This document shows, piece after piece, positions 7,457-15,950 of a DNA stretch of 64,000 bases (the stretch's first letter is position 1; every line of letters starts with the position of its first letter). A model generated the notes under the pieces. The model saw only the letters and a list, made by a program, of their open reading frames with translations, ran no database searches and was not told the DNA's origin. Origin of the DNA: Terricaulis silvestris (GTDB lineage: Bacteria; Pseudomonadota; Alphaproteobacteria; Caulobacterales; Aquidulcibacteraceae). Location of the stretch: the NCBI RefSeq assembly GCF_009792355.1, contig NZ_CP047045.1, positions 3,800,764 to 3,864,763 on the forward strand. The letters run 5' to 3'. Both the position numbers and the translations under genes were made by a program.

Positions 7457-9673
7457 TTAAGCCGATTTCACGTCGCGTTCGGCGCTGGCCTCGGCTTCGA
7501 TGAAGCGCTGCTCGATCATCGCCACCGTGTCGGCGACTTGTTCCAGGGTGCGCACACTGCGTTGCTCGATGCCGTGGATGCGGTCCTCGATGCGGGTGCG
7601 CAGATCCTTGAACGCGGCGAGCATGTCGTCTGTGGGGGCGGTGGACGCTGCGGCCGTAGCGGCGACGGGCGCGTCTTCGAGCGTTGCCAACCGTGCGTCG
7701 TTGTCGGCGACGAAGCGGGCGATGTCGTTGCGCAGCATATGCAGCGCATCAGTCTGGCGCTGCTCCATACCGGCGACGCGGACTTCGAGTGCGAGCACGA
7801 GATCGCCGATATTGGCTTTCTCGTTGAGCGAGATGTGGTCGAGGCGAACGTCGGCGAGCGCGAGTTCGACTTGGTGCGCACGATCCTCAGCACGCTGGGT
7901 GCTTTCGACGCTTTGCGCAGCGACGCGGTTCAGCATGCGGGCGACGCCTTGAAGTGATTCATCTGCGCTGGCGGTGCGGGCTTCAATGTCGGCGATGCGG
8001 CCGGTGAGTGTGTGTTCGAGGCGGCGGTCGTCAGCGCGTTCGGTGAACGCGGCGATTTGCTGGCGGATCATCGCGAGCGCTTGTTCAGTTTCCGCGATGC
8101 CTGACGCTTCTTCGAGCTGTGCGAGGCGTGCGGCGAGCGGGGCGTTGTCGGCTTCGACGCGGGCGAGGGCGCCATCCATGAGCGTGAGGCGTGCGGCGAT
8201 GCCAGTTTGATCTTCGCGCAGCGCGGTGGTTTCGGTGACTACTTGGTTGCGCAGGGCGTCGAGTTCGGCGCGGGCGCTGCGTATCGCGATTTCGATGTGG
8301 TTCTGGGCGGCGGTGTCACTGGAGGCGATGTCGCGGGCGAGCTTTTCGAGTGAGGCAAAGGTCGAGGCTTCGACGCGCTCGATCTCGACAATCAGCGTTT
8401 GGCGGAGGTGCGCCGTCTCGCGCTCATTGTTGTTGGTGCGGGCGGAGAGGGCGTCGAAACGGGCGTCGGTTTCGCTTTGCGCGTCGTCCAAAGCGCCGCG
8501 CAGGCGGTTTTCGACGGCTTCGCGCACGGCGCCGAGTTCGTTGATGGTGTTGCCGACAGCGACGTCGATGAGCTTGAGGCGCGCCAGTTGCGAGAGCTGA
8601 TCTTCGCGCACGGCGATGATCTCGGCGCTCAAGGCGGCGCGAGTGTTTTCGAGTGCGGCGCGGCTTTCTTGGCCGGCGAGGGCGATGTCTGCGGCGAGCA
8701 CGCTAGCGGTTTGGCGGAGGCCCTGGGCGGTTTCTTCCAGCGCGATCTGCGCGGCGTCTTCGACGTCGGCGATCTGAGCGCGGAGCTGTTCGGAGACGCG
8801 GCTGTTGAAGCGCTCGTTTTCGGCGACGCGATCGGTCAGGCCGGCGATGCGCTCGGAGGTTTCGGCGAAGGCGGCTTGGACGCGGGCGCGGGTTTCGCTG
8901 ACGCCGTCAGAGACGCGCTCGTCCAGTACGTCGCGCATGGTGCGGAGTTCTTGGATCAGGTGTGCGACGGCAGAGTCGGCTTGCTCTGCGGCGGCGTCCG
9001 CGGCGGAGCGGACGTCGTGCAGGCCGGCGCCGAGGCGATCGGCGATCTCGTGGGCGAAGGCCGAGAAGTCTTCGGCGACGGCGTGCTTCAGCGTTTCGTG
9101 GGCGTCGGCAAGGACGGCGTTGGCTTGTTGGGCGGCGCGCGCTTGGCTCTCGACGTAGTCGATGCGGTGCGAGAGGCCGCCGGCGCGTTCGTCTTGGGCT
9201 TGGCCGAGCGCGCCCATGTTGTCCTCGAGGACAGCGATGTGCAGCTGCAGGCCGGTGACGACGTTGTTGATCTCTTGCTGGGTCTGGCCGAGCGCATGGG
9301 CGGTGTCGCCGGCAAGCGCTTCGGTTTCGCCCAGGCGGGCGGTGACGTCGTAAAGGGCGGTATCGACCGCGTGGATGGCGCCGTCGAGGCCGCCGACAGA
9401 GGCGCTGAGGCGGCGTTCGAGCCCCTTGAGGCGGTGGCGGACGGCAAATCCTTCTGGAGATTCAGGCGGTGGCGCAAAATTCACAGCCTCTTCATGCGCA
9501 AAAGGAGCAGTTTCAGCCTCGCCGAGGGCGTTCACCTGGTCGATCAGTGCGCTGCGCAGCAGCATGTCGGTGAGGTAGTCGCCGACGTTCACGCCCAGCC
9601 GGGCCGCTTCCGCGACCGCCTTCTCGCGGACCTCAGGCTCGACGCCCTTCAGGACCCAGGAATTCTCACTCAT
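7457..9673 (-). CDS. Large coiled-coil protein with PodJ-like N-terminal motif
   Basis: 738 residues from the ATG at 9673 (a GTG at 9676 would add one). Residues about 3-40 contain SWVLKGVEPEVREKAVAEAA followed by GVNVGDYLTDML, which resembles the N terminus of the polarity factor PodJ (PWSVKG...AREVA...GMTLGEWLN, from memory). Almost all the rest is Ala/Glu/Arg-rich heptad sequence, hence a long parallel coiled coil. I see no membrane segment, SPOR domain or peptidoglycan-binding domain, so it lacks the periplasmic half of PodJ. A cytoplasmic scaffold in cell polarity or chromosome/cell-cycle organisation is an inference. It is transcribed divergently from prkA. Confidence 0.7.
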   Translation of the reverse strand: MSENSWVLKGVEPEVREKAVAEAARLGVNVGDYLTDMLLRSALIDQVNALGEAETAPFAHEEAVNFAPPPESPEGFAVRHRLKGLERRLSASVGGLDGAIHAVDTALYDVTARLGETEALAGDTAHALGQTQQEINNVVTGLQLHIAVLEDNMGALGQAQDERAGGLSHRIDYVESQARAAQQANAVLADAHETLKHAVAEDFSAFAHEIADRLGAGLHDVRSAADAAAEQADSAVAHLIQELRTMRDVLDERVSDGVSETRARVQAAFAETSERIAGLTDRVAENERFNSRVSEQLRAQIADVEDAAQIALEETAQGLRQTASVLAADIALAGQESRAALENTRAALSAEIIAVREDQLSQLARLKLIDVAVGNTINELGAVREAVENRLRGALDDAQSETDARFDALSARTNNNERETAHLRQTLIVEIERVEASTFASLEKLARDIASSDTAAQNHIEIAIRSARAELDALRNQVVTETTALREDQTGIAARLTLMDGALARVEADNAPLAARLAQLEEASGIAETEQALAMIRQQIAAFTERADDRRLEHTLTGRIADIEARTASADESLQGVARMLNRVAAQSVESTQRAEDRAHQVELALADVRLDHISLNEKANIGDLVLALEVRVAGMEQRQTDALHMLRNDIARFVADNDARLATLEDAPVAATAAASTAPTDDMLAAFKDLRTRIEDRIHGIEQRSVRTLEQVADTVAMIEQRFIEAEASAERDVKSA

Positions 9674-9719
9674 CACGATTTGCCTTCGCGTGCGGACCTC
9701 CTTGGATGACCCATCGTGC

Positions 9720-9734
9720 TTAAGGTCGCGTAAA
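9720..9734 (-). promoter_or_regulatory. Near-consensus CtrA half-site pair (TTAA-N7-TAAA)
   Basis: TTAA at 9720-9723 and TAAA at 9731-9734 are separated by exactly seven bases, 47-61 bases upstream of the coiled-coil gene. CtrA of Caulobacter recognises TTAA-N7-TTAA, so this is one base off consensus. It is a candidate only; such short sites occur by chance. Confidence 0.25.
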
Positions 9735-9973
9735 ATCTAGGCTTTTGCCTTTTGTTAAGCGGCAGGCCCGGCAATCGTTGCGGCGGTGTTCAATTTTGCC
9801 AGTTTCCGGCGCCTGTCCGGCCGCAAATCATGTCATCGTGAGCGTGCAATGGGGCGGGTCGGGCGCTGGTTGCGCTGCGATCTCCTTACGGGCGCCAGAT
9901 TCACATGGCGTTTTGGTAAGCGTCGGCCGTCGGTCTACCTATGTAGAGTCTGGCGGGGCGCGACGGAGGCACG

Positions 9974-11914
9974 ATGTCTGAGGATATCTTTCGCAGCTAC
10001 GCCCGCACTTTCGAGCAGCGGCGCGAAGCGGAAATGTCGCTGCAGGACTTCTTAAGTCTCTGCCGTGACGACCCGATGGCGTACGCGACGGCGCATGAGC
10101 GTCTGCTCGCGGCGATCGGCGAACCGAAAATGGTCGATACGTCGAAAGACGCGCGGATGGGCCGCGTGTTCATGAACCGCACTATCCGTGCGTATCCGGC
10201 GTTCGCGGAATTCTACGGCATGGAAGAGACGATCGAACGGATCGTCGCGTTCTTCCGCCACGCCGCGCAGGGTTTGGAAGAGCGGAAGCAAATTCTCTAC
10301 CTGCTTGGGCCTGTTGGTGGCGGCAAGTCATCGCTGGCCGAGCGCCTGAAAGCGCTGATGGAAGAGCAGCCGATCTATGTGCTGAAGGCCGGCAATGAGA
10401 TGAGCCCGGTGTTCGAACATCCGCTTGGCCTGTTTGATCCAGCGGTTTGGGGCGCGAAGCTCGAAGAAGAGTATGGCATCCCGACGCGGCGTCTCACCGG
10501 GCTGATGAGCCCGTGGTGCGTCAAGCGGCTCGACGAATTTGGCGGCGACATCACGAAATTTCGCGTGGCGAAGCTCAATCCGTCGCGGTTGCGCCAGATC
10601 GGCGTCGGCAAGGTCGAGCCGGGTGACGACAACAACCAGGATGTCTCGTCGCTGGTCGGCAAGGTCGATATCCGGAAGCTGGAAATGCACGCGCAGAACG
10701 ATCCTGACGCGTATTCCTACTCAGGCGGCTTGAACCGCGCCAACCAGGGCATGCTCGAATTCGTCGAGATGTTCAAAGCGCCGATCAAGATGCTGCACCC
10801 GTTGCTGACGGCGACGCAGGAAGGCAATTACGTCGGCACGGAAAACATCGGCGCCATCCCGTTCACCGGCATCATCATGGCGCACTCGAACGAGGCCGAG
10901 TGGCAGACGTTCAAGAACAACAAGAACAACGAAGCCTTCATCGACCGCATCTACGTCATCAAGGTGCCGTACTGCCTGCGGGTGCAGGAAGAACGGCTGA
11001 TCTACGAAAAGCTGATCCGCGGTTCTGAGCTCTCGGAAGCGCCGTGCGCGCCGGGGACGCTCGAAATGCTGGCGCGGTTCTCGGTGCTGTCGCGCTTGAA
11101 GGAGCACGAGAACTCCAACGTGTTCGCGAAGATGCGCGTCTACAACGGCGAGAGCCTGAAGGAGGTCGATCCTAAGGCGCGCACGATGCAGGAGTATAAG
11201 GACGCGGCTGGCGTCGACGAAGGCATGGACGGCATCTCGACGCGGTTTGCGTTCAAAGTGCTGGCTGCGACGTTCAACCATGACACCACGGAAGTGGCGG
11301 CCGATCCGGTGCACTTGATGTACGTGCTGGAACAGAATGTCCGGCGCGAACAATATCCGCAGGAGACTGAGAACAAGCTGCTGGAGTTCGTGAAGGCCGA
11401 ACTGGCGCCGCGCTATGCGGAGTTCATCGGCAATGAAATCCAGAAAGCATATCTCGAAAGCTATCACGATTTTGGGCAGAACCTGTTCGACCGCTATGTC
11501 GACTTCGCCGACGCCTGGATCGAGGACATCGACTACAAGGATCCGGACACCGGCCAGCTGCTCAATCGCGAGCTGTTGAACCAGGAGCTCTCGAAGATCG
11601 AGAAGCCGGCCGGCATCGCCAACCCGAAGGATTTCCGCAACGAAGTGGTGAAGTTCACGTTGCGGGCGCGCGCCGGACATGGCGGCAAGAATCCGTCCTG
11701 GACCTCGTACGAGAAAATCCGCGAAGTCATTGAGCGGCGCATGTTCTCACAAGTGGAGGATCTGCTGCCGATCATCAGCTTCGGCTCGAAGAAGGACGGC
11801 GATAGCGAAAAGAAGCACGAGGAGTTCGTGTTGCGCATGACTGAGCGCGGCTATACCGAGCGGCAAGTCCGCCGGCTGGTCGAGTGGTATATGCGCGTCA
11901 AGCAAGCCGGGTAA
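9974..11914 (+). CDS. prkA: PrkA family serine protein kinase / AAA+ ATPase
   Basis: 646 residues, the usual PrkA length. An AAA-type N-terminal half has Walker A GPVGGGKSS at 112-120, with a LAEFVEMFKAPIKMLHPLL-type segment and the GIIMAHSNEAEW motif near residue 300; the C-terminal part is the PrkA kinase-like domain. Homologues respond to starvation and entry into stationary phase; whether the main activity is kinase or AAA+ is debated. A GGAGG site precedes the ATG. It is the first gene of prkA-yeaH-spoVR, with nine bases to the next gene; the 297-base upstream gap holds its promoter. Confidence 0.95.
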   Translation: MSEDIFRSYARTFEQRREAEMSLQDFLSLCRDDPMAYATAHERLLAAIGEPKMVDTSKDARMGRVFMNRTIRAYPAFAEFYGMEETIERIVAFFRHAAQGLEERKQILYLLGPVGGGKSSLAERLKALMEEQPIYVLKAGNEMSPVFEHPLGLFDPAVWGAKLEEEYGIPTRRLTGLMSPWCVKRLDEFGGDITKFRVAKLNPSRLRQIGVGKVEPGDDNNQDVSSLVGKVDIRKLEMHAQNDPDAYSYSGGLNRANQGMLEFVEMFKAPIKMLHPLLTATQEGNYVGTENIGAIPFTGIIMAHSNEAEWQTFKNNKNNEAFIDRIYVIKVPYCLRVQEERLIYEKLIRGSELSEAPCAPGTLEMLARFSVLSRLKEHENSNVFAKMRVYNGESLKEVDPKARTMQEYKDAAGVDEGMDGISTRFAFKVLAATFNHDTTEVAADPVHLMYVLEQNVRREQYPQETENKLLEFVKAELAPRYAEFIGNEIQKAYLESYHDFGQNLFDRYVDFADAWIEDIDYKDPDTGQLLNRELLNQELSKIEKPAGIANPKDFRNEVVKFTLRARAGHGGKNPSWTSYEKIREVIERRMFSQVEDLLPIISFGSKKDGDSEKKHEEFVLRMTERGYTERQVRRLVEWYMRVKQAG

Positions 11915-11923
11915 GCGCCGCCC

Positions 11924-13228
11924 ATGAACATAATCGACCGGCGGCTTAATCCGGGTGGCAAGAGCTTCGCCAACCGGCAGCGCTTTTTGCGCCGCGCCCG
12001 CGCGCAAGTGCGGCGTGCGGTGCGGGAAGCGTCGTCGAGCCGATCGATCAAGGATGCCGGCAAGGGCGGGGAAGTTTCGATTCCGGCCGGCGGTGTGCAT
12101 GAGCCGCACTTGCGTCGCTCAAGCCAGGGCGGCGTGCGGGACTACGTTTTGCCGGGCAACAAGAAGTACATTAGCGGCGACAGCATTCCGCGGCCGGAGC
12201 AGGGCGGCGGGCAAGGCTCGAAGGCGAGCGATAGCGGTGAGGGCGAAGACGAATTTCGTTTCGCGCTGTCGGACGAAGAATATCTCGATCTCTATCTCGA
12301 AGATTTGGAGCTGCCGGATTTGGCCAAGCGCCAAGTCGCGGGCGCGACGTCGGTGTTGTGGCGCCAGGCTGGGTATTCGACGTCAGGGCCGCCATCGCGG
12401 ATTTCGGTGCCGCGCACGTTGCGGCACTCGATGTCGCGCCGGATCGCGCTGAAGCGACCGAAGGCGGATATCATTATCGCGCTGCGTACGGAGATCGAAA
12501 AGCTTGAACGTGAAGGCGGGCATTTCGATGAGCTGGTGAAGCTGCGCGCCGAACTCGAACTGTTGCTGCTACGTTCGAAGCGGATTCCGTACATTGATCC
12601 GGTGGACGTGCGCTTCCGCCGGCTGGAGACGACGCCGAAGCCGATCGCCAAAGCGGTGATGTTCTGCCTGATGGACGTCTCCGGCTCGATGAACGAGCAC
12701 ATGAAGGATCTGGCGAAGCGGTTCTACTCGCTGCTCTATCTGTTCTTGAACCGGCGCTACGAGCACGTCGATGTCGTGTTCATCCGGCACACCCATGAAG
12801 CGCAAGAGGTCGACGAGCAGACCTTTTTCTATTCGCGCGAGACCGGCGGCACGGTGGTGTCGACGGCGCTGTTCGAGATGCAGAAGATTGTGCGCGAGCG
12901 GTATCCGGTCGATCAATGGAATATCTACGCGGCGCAAGCGAGCGATGGCGACAACACGTCGAGCGATAACGCCGTGGTGTTGGGTCAGTTGCGCGACGTG
13001 ATCCTGCCGATGTGCCAGTATTATGCGTACGTCGAAGTTGGCATGGACGACGAAGAAGAGGCGCCGGGCGCGGGTGAGCCGAGCACCAACCTTTGGCGTG
13101 CATACCGCCGCGTGACGGACGAGCAGCCGTTCGCGATGCGCAAAGTGCGTCACCGCCGGGATATCTATCCGGTGTTCCGGGAATTGTTCGCGCGCCGCCC
13201 CGAAGGCGTCGCGGCGGAGGGCGCGTGA
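11924..13228 (+). CDS. YeaH/YhbH family protein (DUF444)
   Basis: 434 residues. The N terminus is basic (FANRQRFLRRARAQVRRAVR), a Gly/Ser/Asp-rich linker lies around residues 90-110, and the C-terminal half is a von Willebrand A-like domain with the MIDAS-type motif DVSGSMNEHM at 251-260. Family members accompany PrkA and SpoVR and are needed for stationary-phase or nitrogen-starvation survival in enterobacteria; the biochemical role is unknown. The stop codon overlaps the next ATG by one base (TGATG), so it is coupled to spoVR. Confidence 0.93.
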   Translation: MNIIDRRLNPGGKSFANRQRFLRRARAQVRRAVREASSSRSIKDAGKGGEVSIPAGGVHEPHLRRSSQGGVRDYVLPGNKKYISGDSIPRPEQGGGQGSKASDSGEGEDEFRFALSDEEYLDLYLEDLELPDLAKRQVAGATSVLWRQAGYSTSGPPSRISVPRTLRHSMSRRIALKRPKADIIIALRTEIEKLEREGGHFDELVKLRAELELLLLRSKRIPYIDPVDVRFRRLETTPKPIAKAVMFCLMDVSGSMNEHMKDLAKRFYSLLYLFLNRRYEHVDVVFIRHTHEAQEVDEQTFFYSRETGGTVVSTALFEMQKIVRERYPVDQWNIYAAQASDGDNTSSDNAVVLGQLRDVILPMCQYYAYVEVGMDDEEEAPGAGEPSTNLWRAYRRVTDEQPFAMRKVRHRRDIYPVFRELFARRPEGVAAEGA

Positions 13229-14769
13229 TGAGCTTGCTAGCGCCTGAGTCCAAGCTGCTGTTCAAAGGCCCCGATTGGGATTTTGATCTGATCAAGCGCG
13301 TGCACGAAGCGTGCGGCGAGATCGGCATCAATGAGATGGGGCTCGATCCCTATCCCAATCAGATCGAAGTTATCACCACCGAGCAGATGTTGGATGCGTA
13401 TGCCTCCACAGGCATGCCGCTGTTCTATCGGCACTGGTCGTTCGGCAAGGAATTTGCGCGCAACGAGGCGCTCTACCGCAAAGGCCATCAGGGCCTGGCG
13501 TATGAGATCGTCATCAACTCGAACCCGTGCCTCGTCTACATCATGGAGGAAAACTCCGCGACGATGCAGACGTTGGTGATCGCGCACGCGGGCTACGGGC
13601 ACAGCCACTTCTTCAAGAACAATTACGTGTTCAAGCAGTGGACCGACGCCGGCGGCATTCTCGACTACCTTGAGTTCGCACGGGCGCTGATCGCGAAGTA
13701 CGAGGATCGGTACGGGCAAGAGGAAGTCGAGCGCCTCTTAGACGCGGCGCATGCGCTGCAAAGCCACGGCATTCATCGCTTCCCCCGGAAGCGCATGCCG
13801 GACTTGCGCTCGGAAGAACGGCGCGAGGAGGAGCGGCGCTTGCATGGCGAGCAGCTGTTCAACGATCTCTGGCGCACGGTGCCGACGGGCAAGCGCAAGC
13901 TGAACAAGGACGAGGACGCCAAGCGTAAGGCGCTGCTCGGGCTGCCGGAAGAGAACTTGCTCTATTTCTTGGAGAAGACGGCGCCGCGGCTGCGGCCGTG
14001 GCAGCGCGAGATTTTGCGCATCGTGCGGCTGATCAACCAGTACTTCTATCCGCAGCGGCAAACCAAAGTGATGAACGAAGGTTGCGCCACCTACACGCAC
14101 CATCGCATCATGAATCGCCTGCACGAAAAGGGTCAGATCAACGACGGCTCGTTCCTCGAGTTCATCCACTCACACACTGGCGTCGTGCTGCAGCCTGGGT
14201 TCGACGACCGGCGCTATGGCGGCATCAATCCGTACGCGCTTGGTTTTGCCATGTGCAACGATATCGAGCGCATCTGCACCAAGCCGACGGACGAAGATCG
14301 CGAATGGATGCCGGCTATCGCGGGCAATGGCGACGCGTACGGCACGCTGCGGGATATCTGGGCGAACTATCGCGACGAAAGTTTCGTCTCGCAATTCCTG
14401 TCGCCGGCGTGCATTCGGGATTTCGGCTTGTTCAATGTCGTCGACGACGAGGAGCAGGACGAGATGAACGTGGCCGCGATCCATGACGAGCGCGGCTATC
14501 GGCGGATCAAGCGCCAGCTGTCGAAGCACTACGACATCGCGTATCGCGATCCGGACATTCAGATTGTGGATGTGGACTTGGCGGGCGACCGCAAGCTCAT
14601 CCTTTCGCACCGTGTGCTCGACGGCATGGTGCTGGAGGAGCACGACACCGAGCGTGTGCTGCAGCACGTCGCTGATCTCTGGGGCTATGACGTGAAGCTC
14701 GTGGAGCAGGACGATAACGGCAACGTTAAGGGCGAGCACACGGCGAGCCCGCGCCGGGCGTTTGCTTAA
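13228..14769 (+). CDS. SpoVR family protein (YcgB-like)
   Basis: 513 residues from the ATG at 13228, which overlaps the yeaH stop; the longer open frame from 13093 is only read-through in yeaH. Family blocks visible are GINEMGLDPYPNQIEVI near the N terminus, the HWSFGKEF block near 70, AHAGYGHSHFFKNNY near 125, NEGCATYTHHRIMN near 280, and GGINPYALGFAM near 330. In Bacillus SpoVR affects spore cortex; in non-sporulating bacteria it belongs to the PrkA/YeaH stress set. The His-rich motifs suggest a metal-dependent enzyme fold, not proven. Confidence 0.94.
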   Translation: MSLLAPESKLLFKGPDWDFDLIKRVHEACGEIGINEMGLDPYPNQIEVITTEQMLDAYASTGMPLFYRHWSFGKEFARNEALYRKGHQGLAYEIVINSNPCLVYIMEENSATMQTLVIAHAGYGHSHFFKNNYVFKQWTDAGGILDYLEFARALIAKYEDRYGQEEVERLLDAAHALQSHGIHRFPRKRMPDLRSEERREEERRLHGEQLFNDLWRTVPTGKRKLNKDEDAKRKALLGLPEENLLYFLEKTAPRLRPWQREILRIVRLINQYFYPQRQTKVMNEGCATYTHHRIMNRLHEKGQINDGSFLEFIHSHTGVVLQPGFDDRRYGGINPYALGFAMCNDIERICTKPTDEDREWMPAIAGNGDAYGTLRDIWANYRDESFVSQFLSPACIRDFGLFNVVDDEEQDEMNVAAIHDERGYRRIKRQLSKHYDIAYRDPDIQIVDVDLAGDRKLILSHRVLDGMVLEEHDTERVLQHVADLWGYDVKLVEQDDNGNVKGEHTASPRRAFA

Positions 14770-14791
14770 CGACGCCTGCCCAACGCGGACT

Positions 14792-15886
14792 CTAGTCGTG
14801 CACGGCGCGGCGCTCGCCGTCATCGTCGTCGTCCCGCGCCAGCGATCCAAGCGCGCTGCATTCTGGATCGACGCCGGTGCACGTCCCATCAGCGAGGTAA
14901 TACGTATTGTGGCTACCGCGGTCGTGGGGTAGCGGCACGCCGCGCGCAATGATGAAATTGCGGGAATGTGCGCCGTACATGCCGGCGGGCACGGTCATCG
15001 GGGCAAGCACGACGTAGCTTCGTGACGCGATGAGATAGTCCGATTGGAAGGAGGCGAGATTGCCGCTCCGCAGGCGTCGTGTCGCGGCGCGATTCCAACC
15101 CTCGATATCTTGGGCATTGGCTGGCCGAATGATTCCCCGCGATTGAAGCGTCGCTAGACCTCGGTCGCGGGGCGGAACGGCGTCCGATGTAACTTTGACA
15201 GTGGCGCGGATGGCGCCCGAGCGCACAATCGTATCGGTTTCGCTATGGCGGAGCGTTGTACCGAACACAACGGAGTGCGCGGCGTAGACGCCATCGAAGC
15301 TCTCGACCTCCAGGCCCGTCGCGCGAGTGATGGTGTTCACGACGTGATCGAGTTCTGGGCCGCCTTCGTAAGCATAGCCGAGACGTCCGCAAAGGGTGCG
15401 ACCGTCCGAGTACATATTGAAGATGACCGGGACGTTGTCCGGCAGGTTGGCAACGGCTTGGTTGTGATAGCCGGACAGTATGACAGCGTTGATCCGCTCA
15501 GCCGGCGCACTGGAAAAATCCCATATCGTCGGCTCGTACGCCATTAGCAGCAGGATACGGTCATCTCCCGACTCGCTGCCTGTGACGGAGATCAAGGTCG
15601 TCTGGTGCTCATCGTCGCCGAGGCGAACGCCCAAGTTGCGCGCGCCTTCGTAAGCGCCGAAAGCCACGATCGGCGCGCGTTCTACGGCGCGCGGAAGGCA
15701 AGCACTTGAGGGCGCCGGCCGCTCGATCTCGGCTTGATGCAAGGCGGCGGTGACAACGCTTTGTCCGCCCGTGCGAGGCCATTGCGTTACGAACGCGCCG
15801 CTTGCCGTGTCGCAGCCTGCGAGCACCGCCAGGCAAGGCGCCGCCAAAACTAGAAGGAAAATCCGCAACGTCATCGCCCACGACAA
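14792..15886 (-). CDS. Putative lipoprotein of unknown function
   Basis: 364 residues. The N terminus is a type II signal peptide with lipobox LAGC at about residue 22-25, so the mature protein should be lipid-anchored in the envelope. The body is mixed and not recognised; it includes paired Cys residues (CLPR, CGRLG, and CTGVDPEC near the C terminus) and ends in an acidic DDDDD tail followed by ERRAVHD. The start could be the internal Met at 15874. It is convergent with spoVR, 22 bases apart, and monocistronic. Confidence 0.65.
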   Translation of the reverse strand: MSWAMTLRIFLLVLAAPCLAVLAGCDTASGAFVTQWPRTGGQSVVTAALHQAEIERPAPSSACLPRAVERAPIVAFGAYEGARNLGVRLGDDEHQTTLISVTGSESGDDRILLLMAYEPTIWDFSSAPAERINAVILSGYHNQAVANLPDNVPVIFNMYSDGRTLCGRLGYAYEGGPELDHVVNTITRATGLEVESFDGVYAAHSVVFGTTLRHSETDTIVRSGAIRATVKVTSDAVPPRDRGLATLQSRGIIRPANAQDIEGWNRAATRRLRSGNLASFQSDYLIASRSYVVLAPMTVPAGMYGAHSRNFIIARGVPLPHDRGSHNTYYLADGTCTGVDPECSALGSLARDDDDDGERRAVHD

Positions 15887-15950
15887 CTAAGAGCAGGGTG
15901 CAGCTCTAGCAGGAGAGCGCTAACCGGCGTTTACGGAGCTTGGTTAATCT

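Noticed and set aside
9696..9703. Strong Shine-Dalgarno-like AAGGAGGT on the minus strand before the coiled-coil gene
   Set aside because: It lies about 20 bases from the start, too far to use, and no start codon is in frame between; probably coincidental or a leader element.
8399..9709. Long plus-strand open frame (436 codons) antisense to the coiled-coil gene
   Set aside because: Opposite strand to a clear heptad-repeat protein; the frame is Gly/Val/Asp-rich with no domain, a GC-rich shadow.
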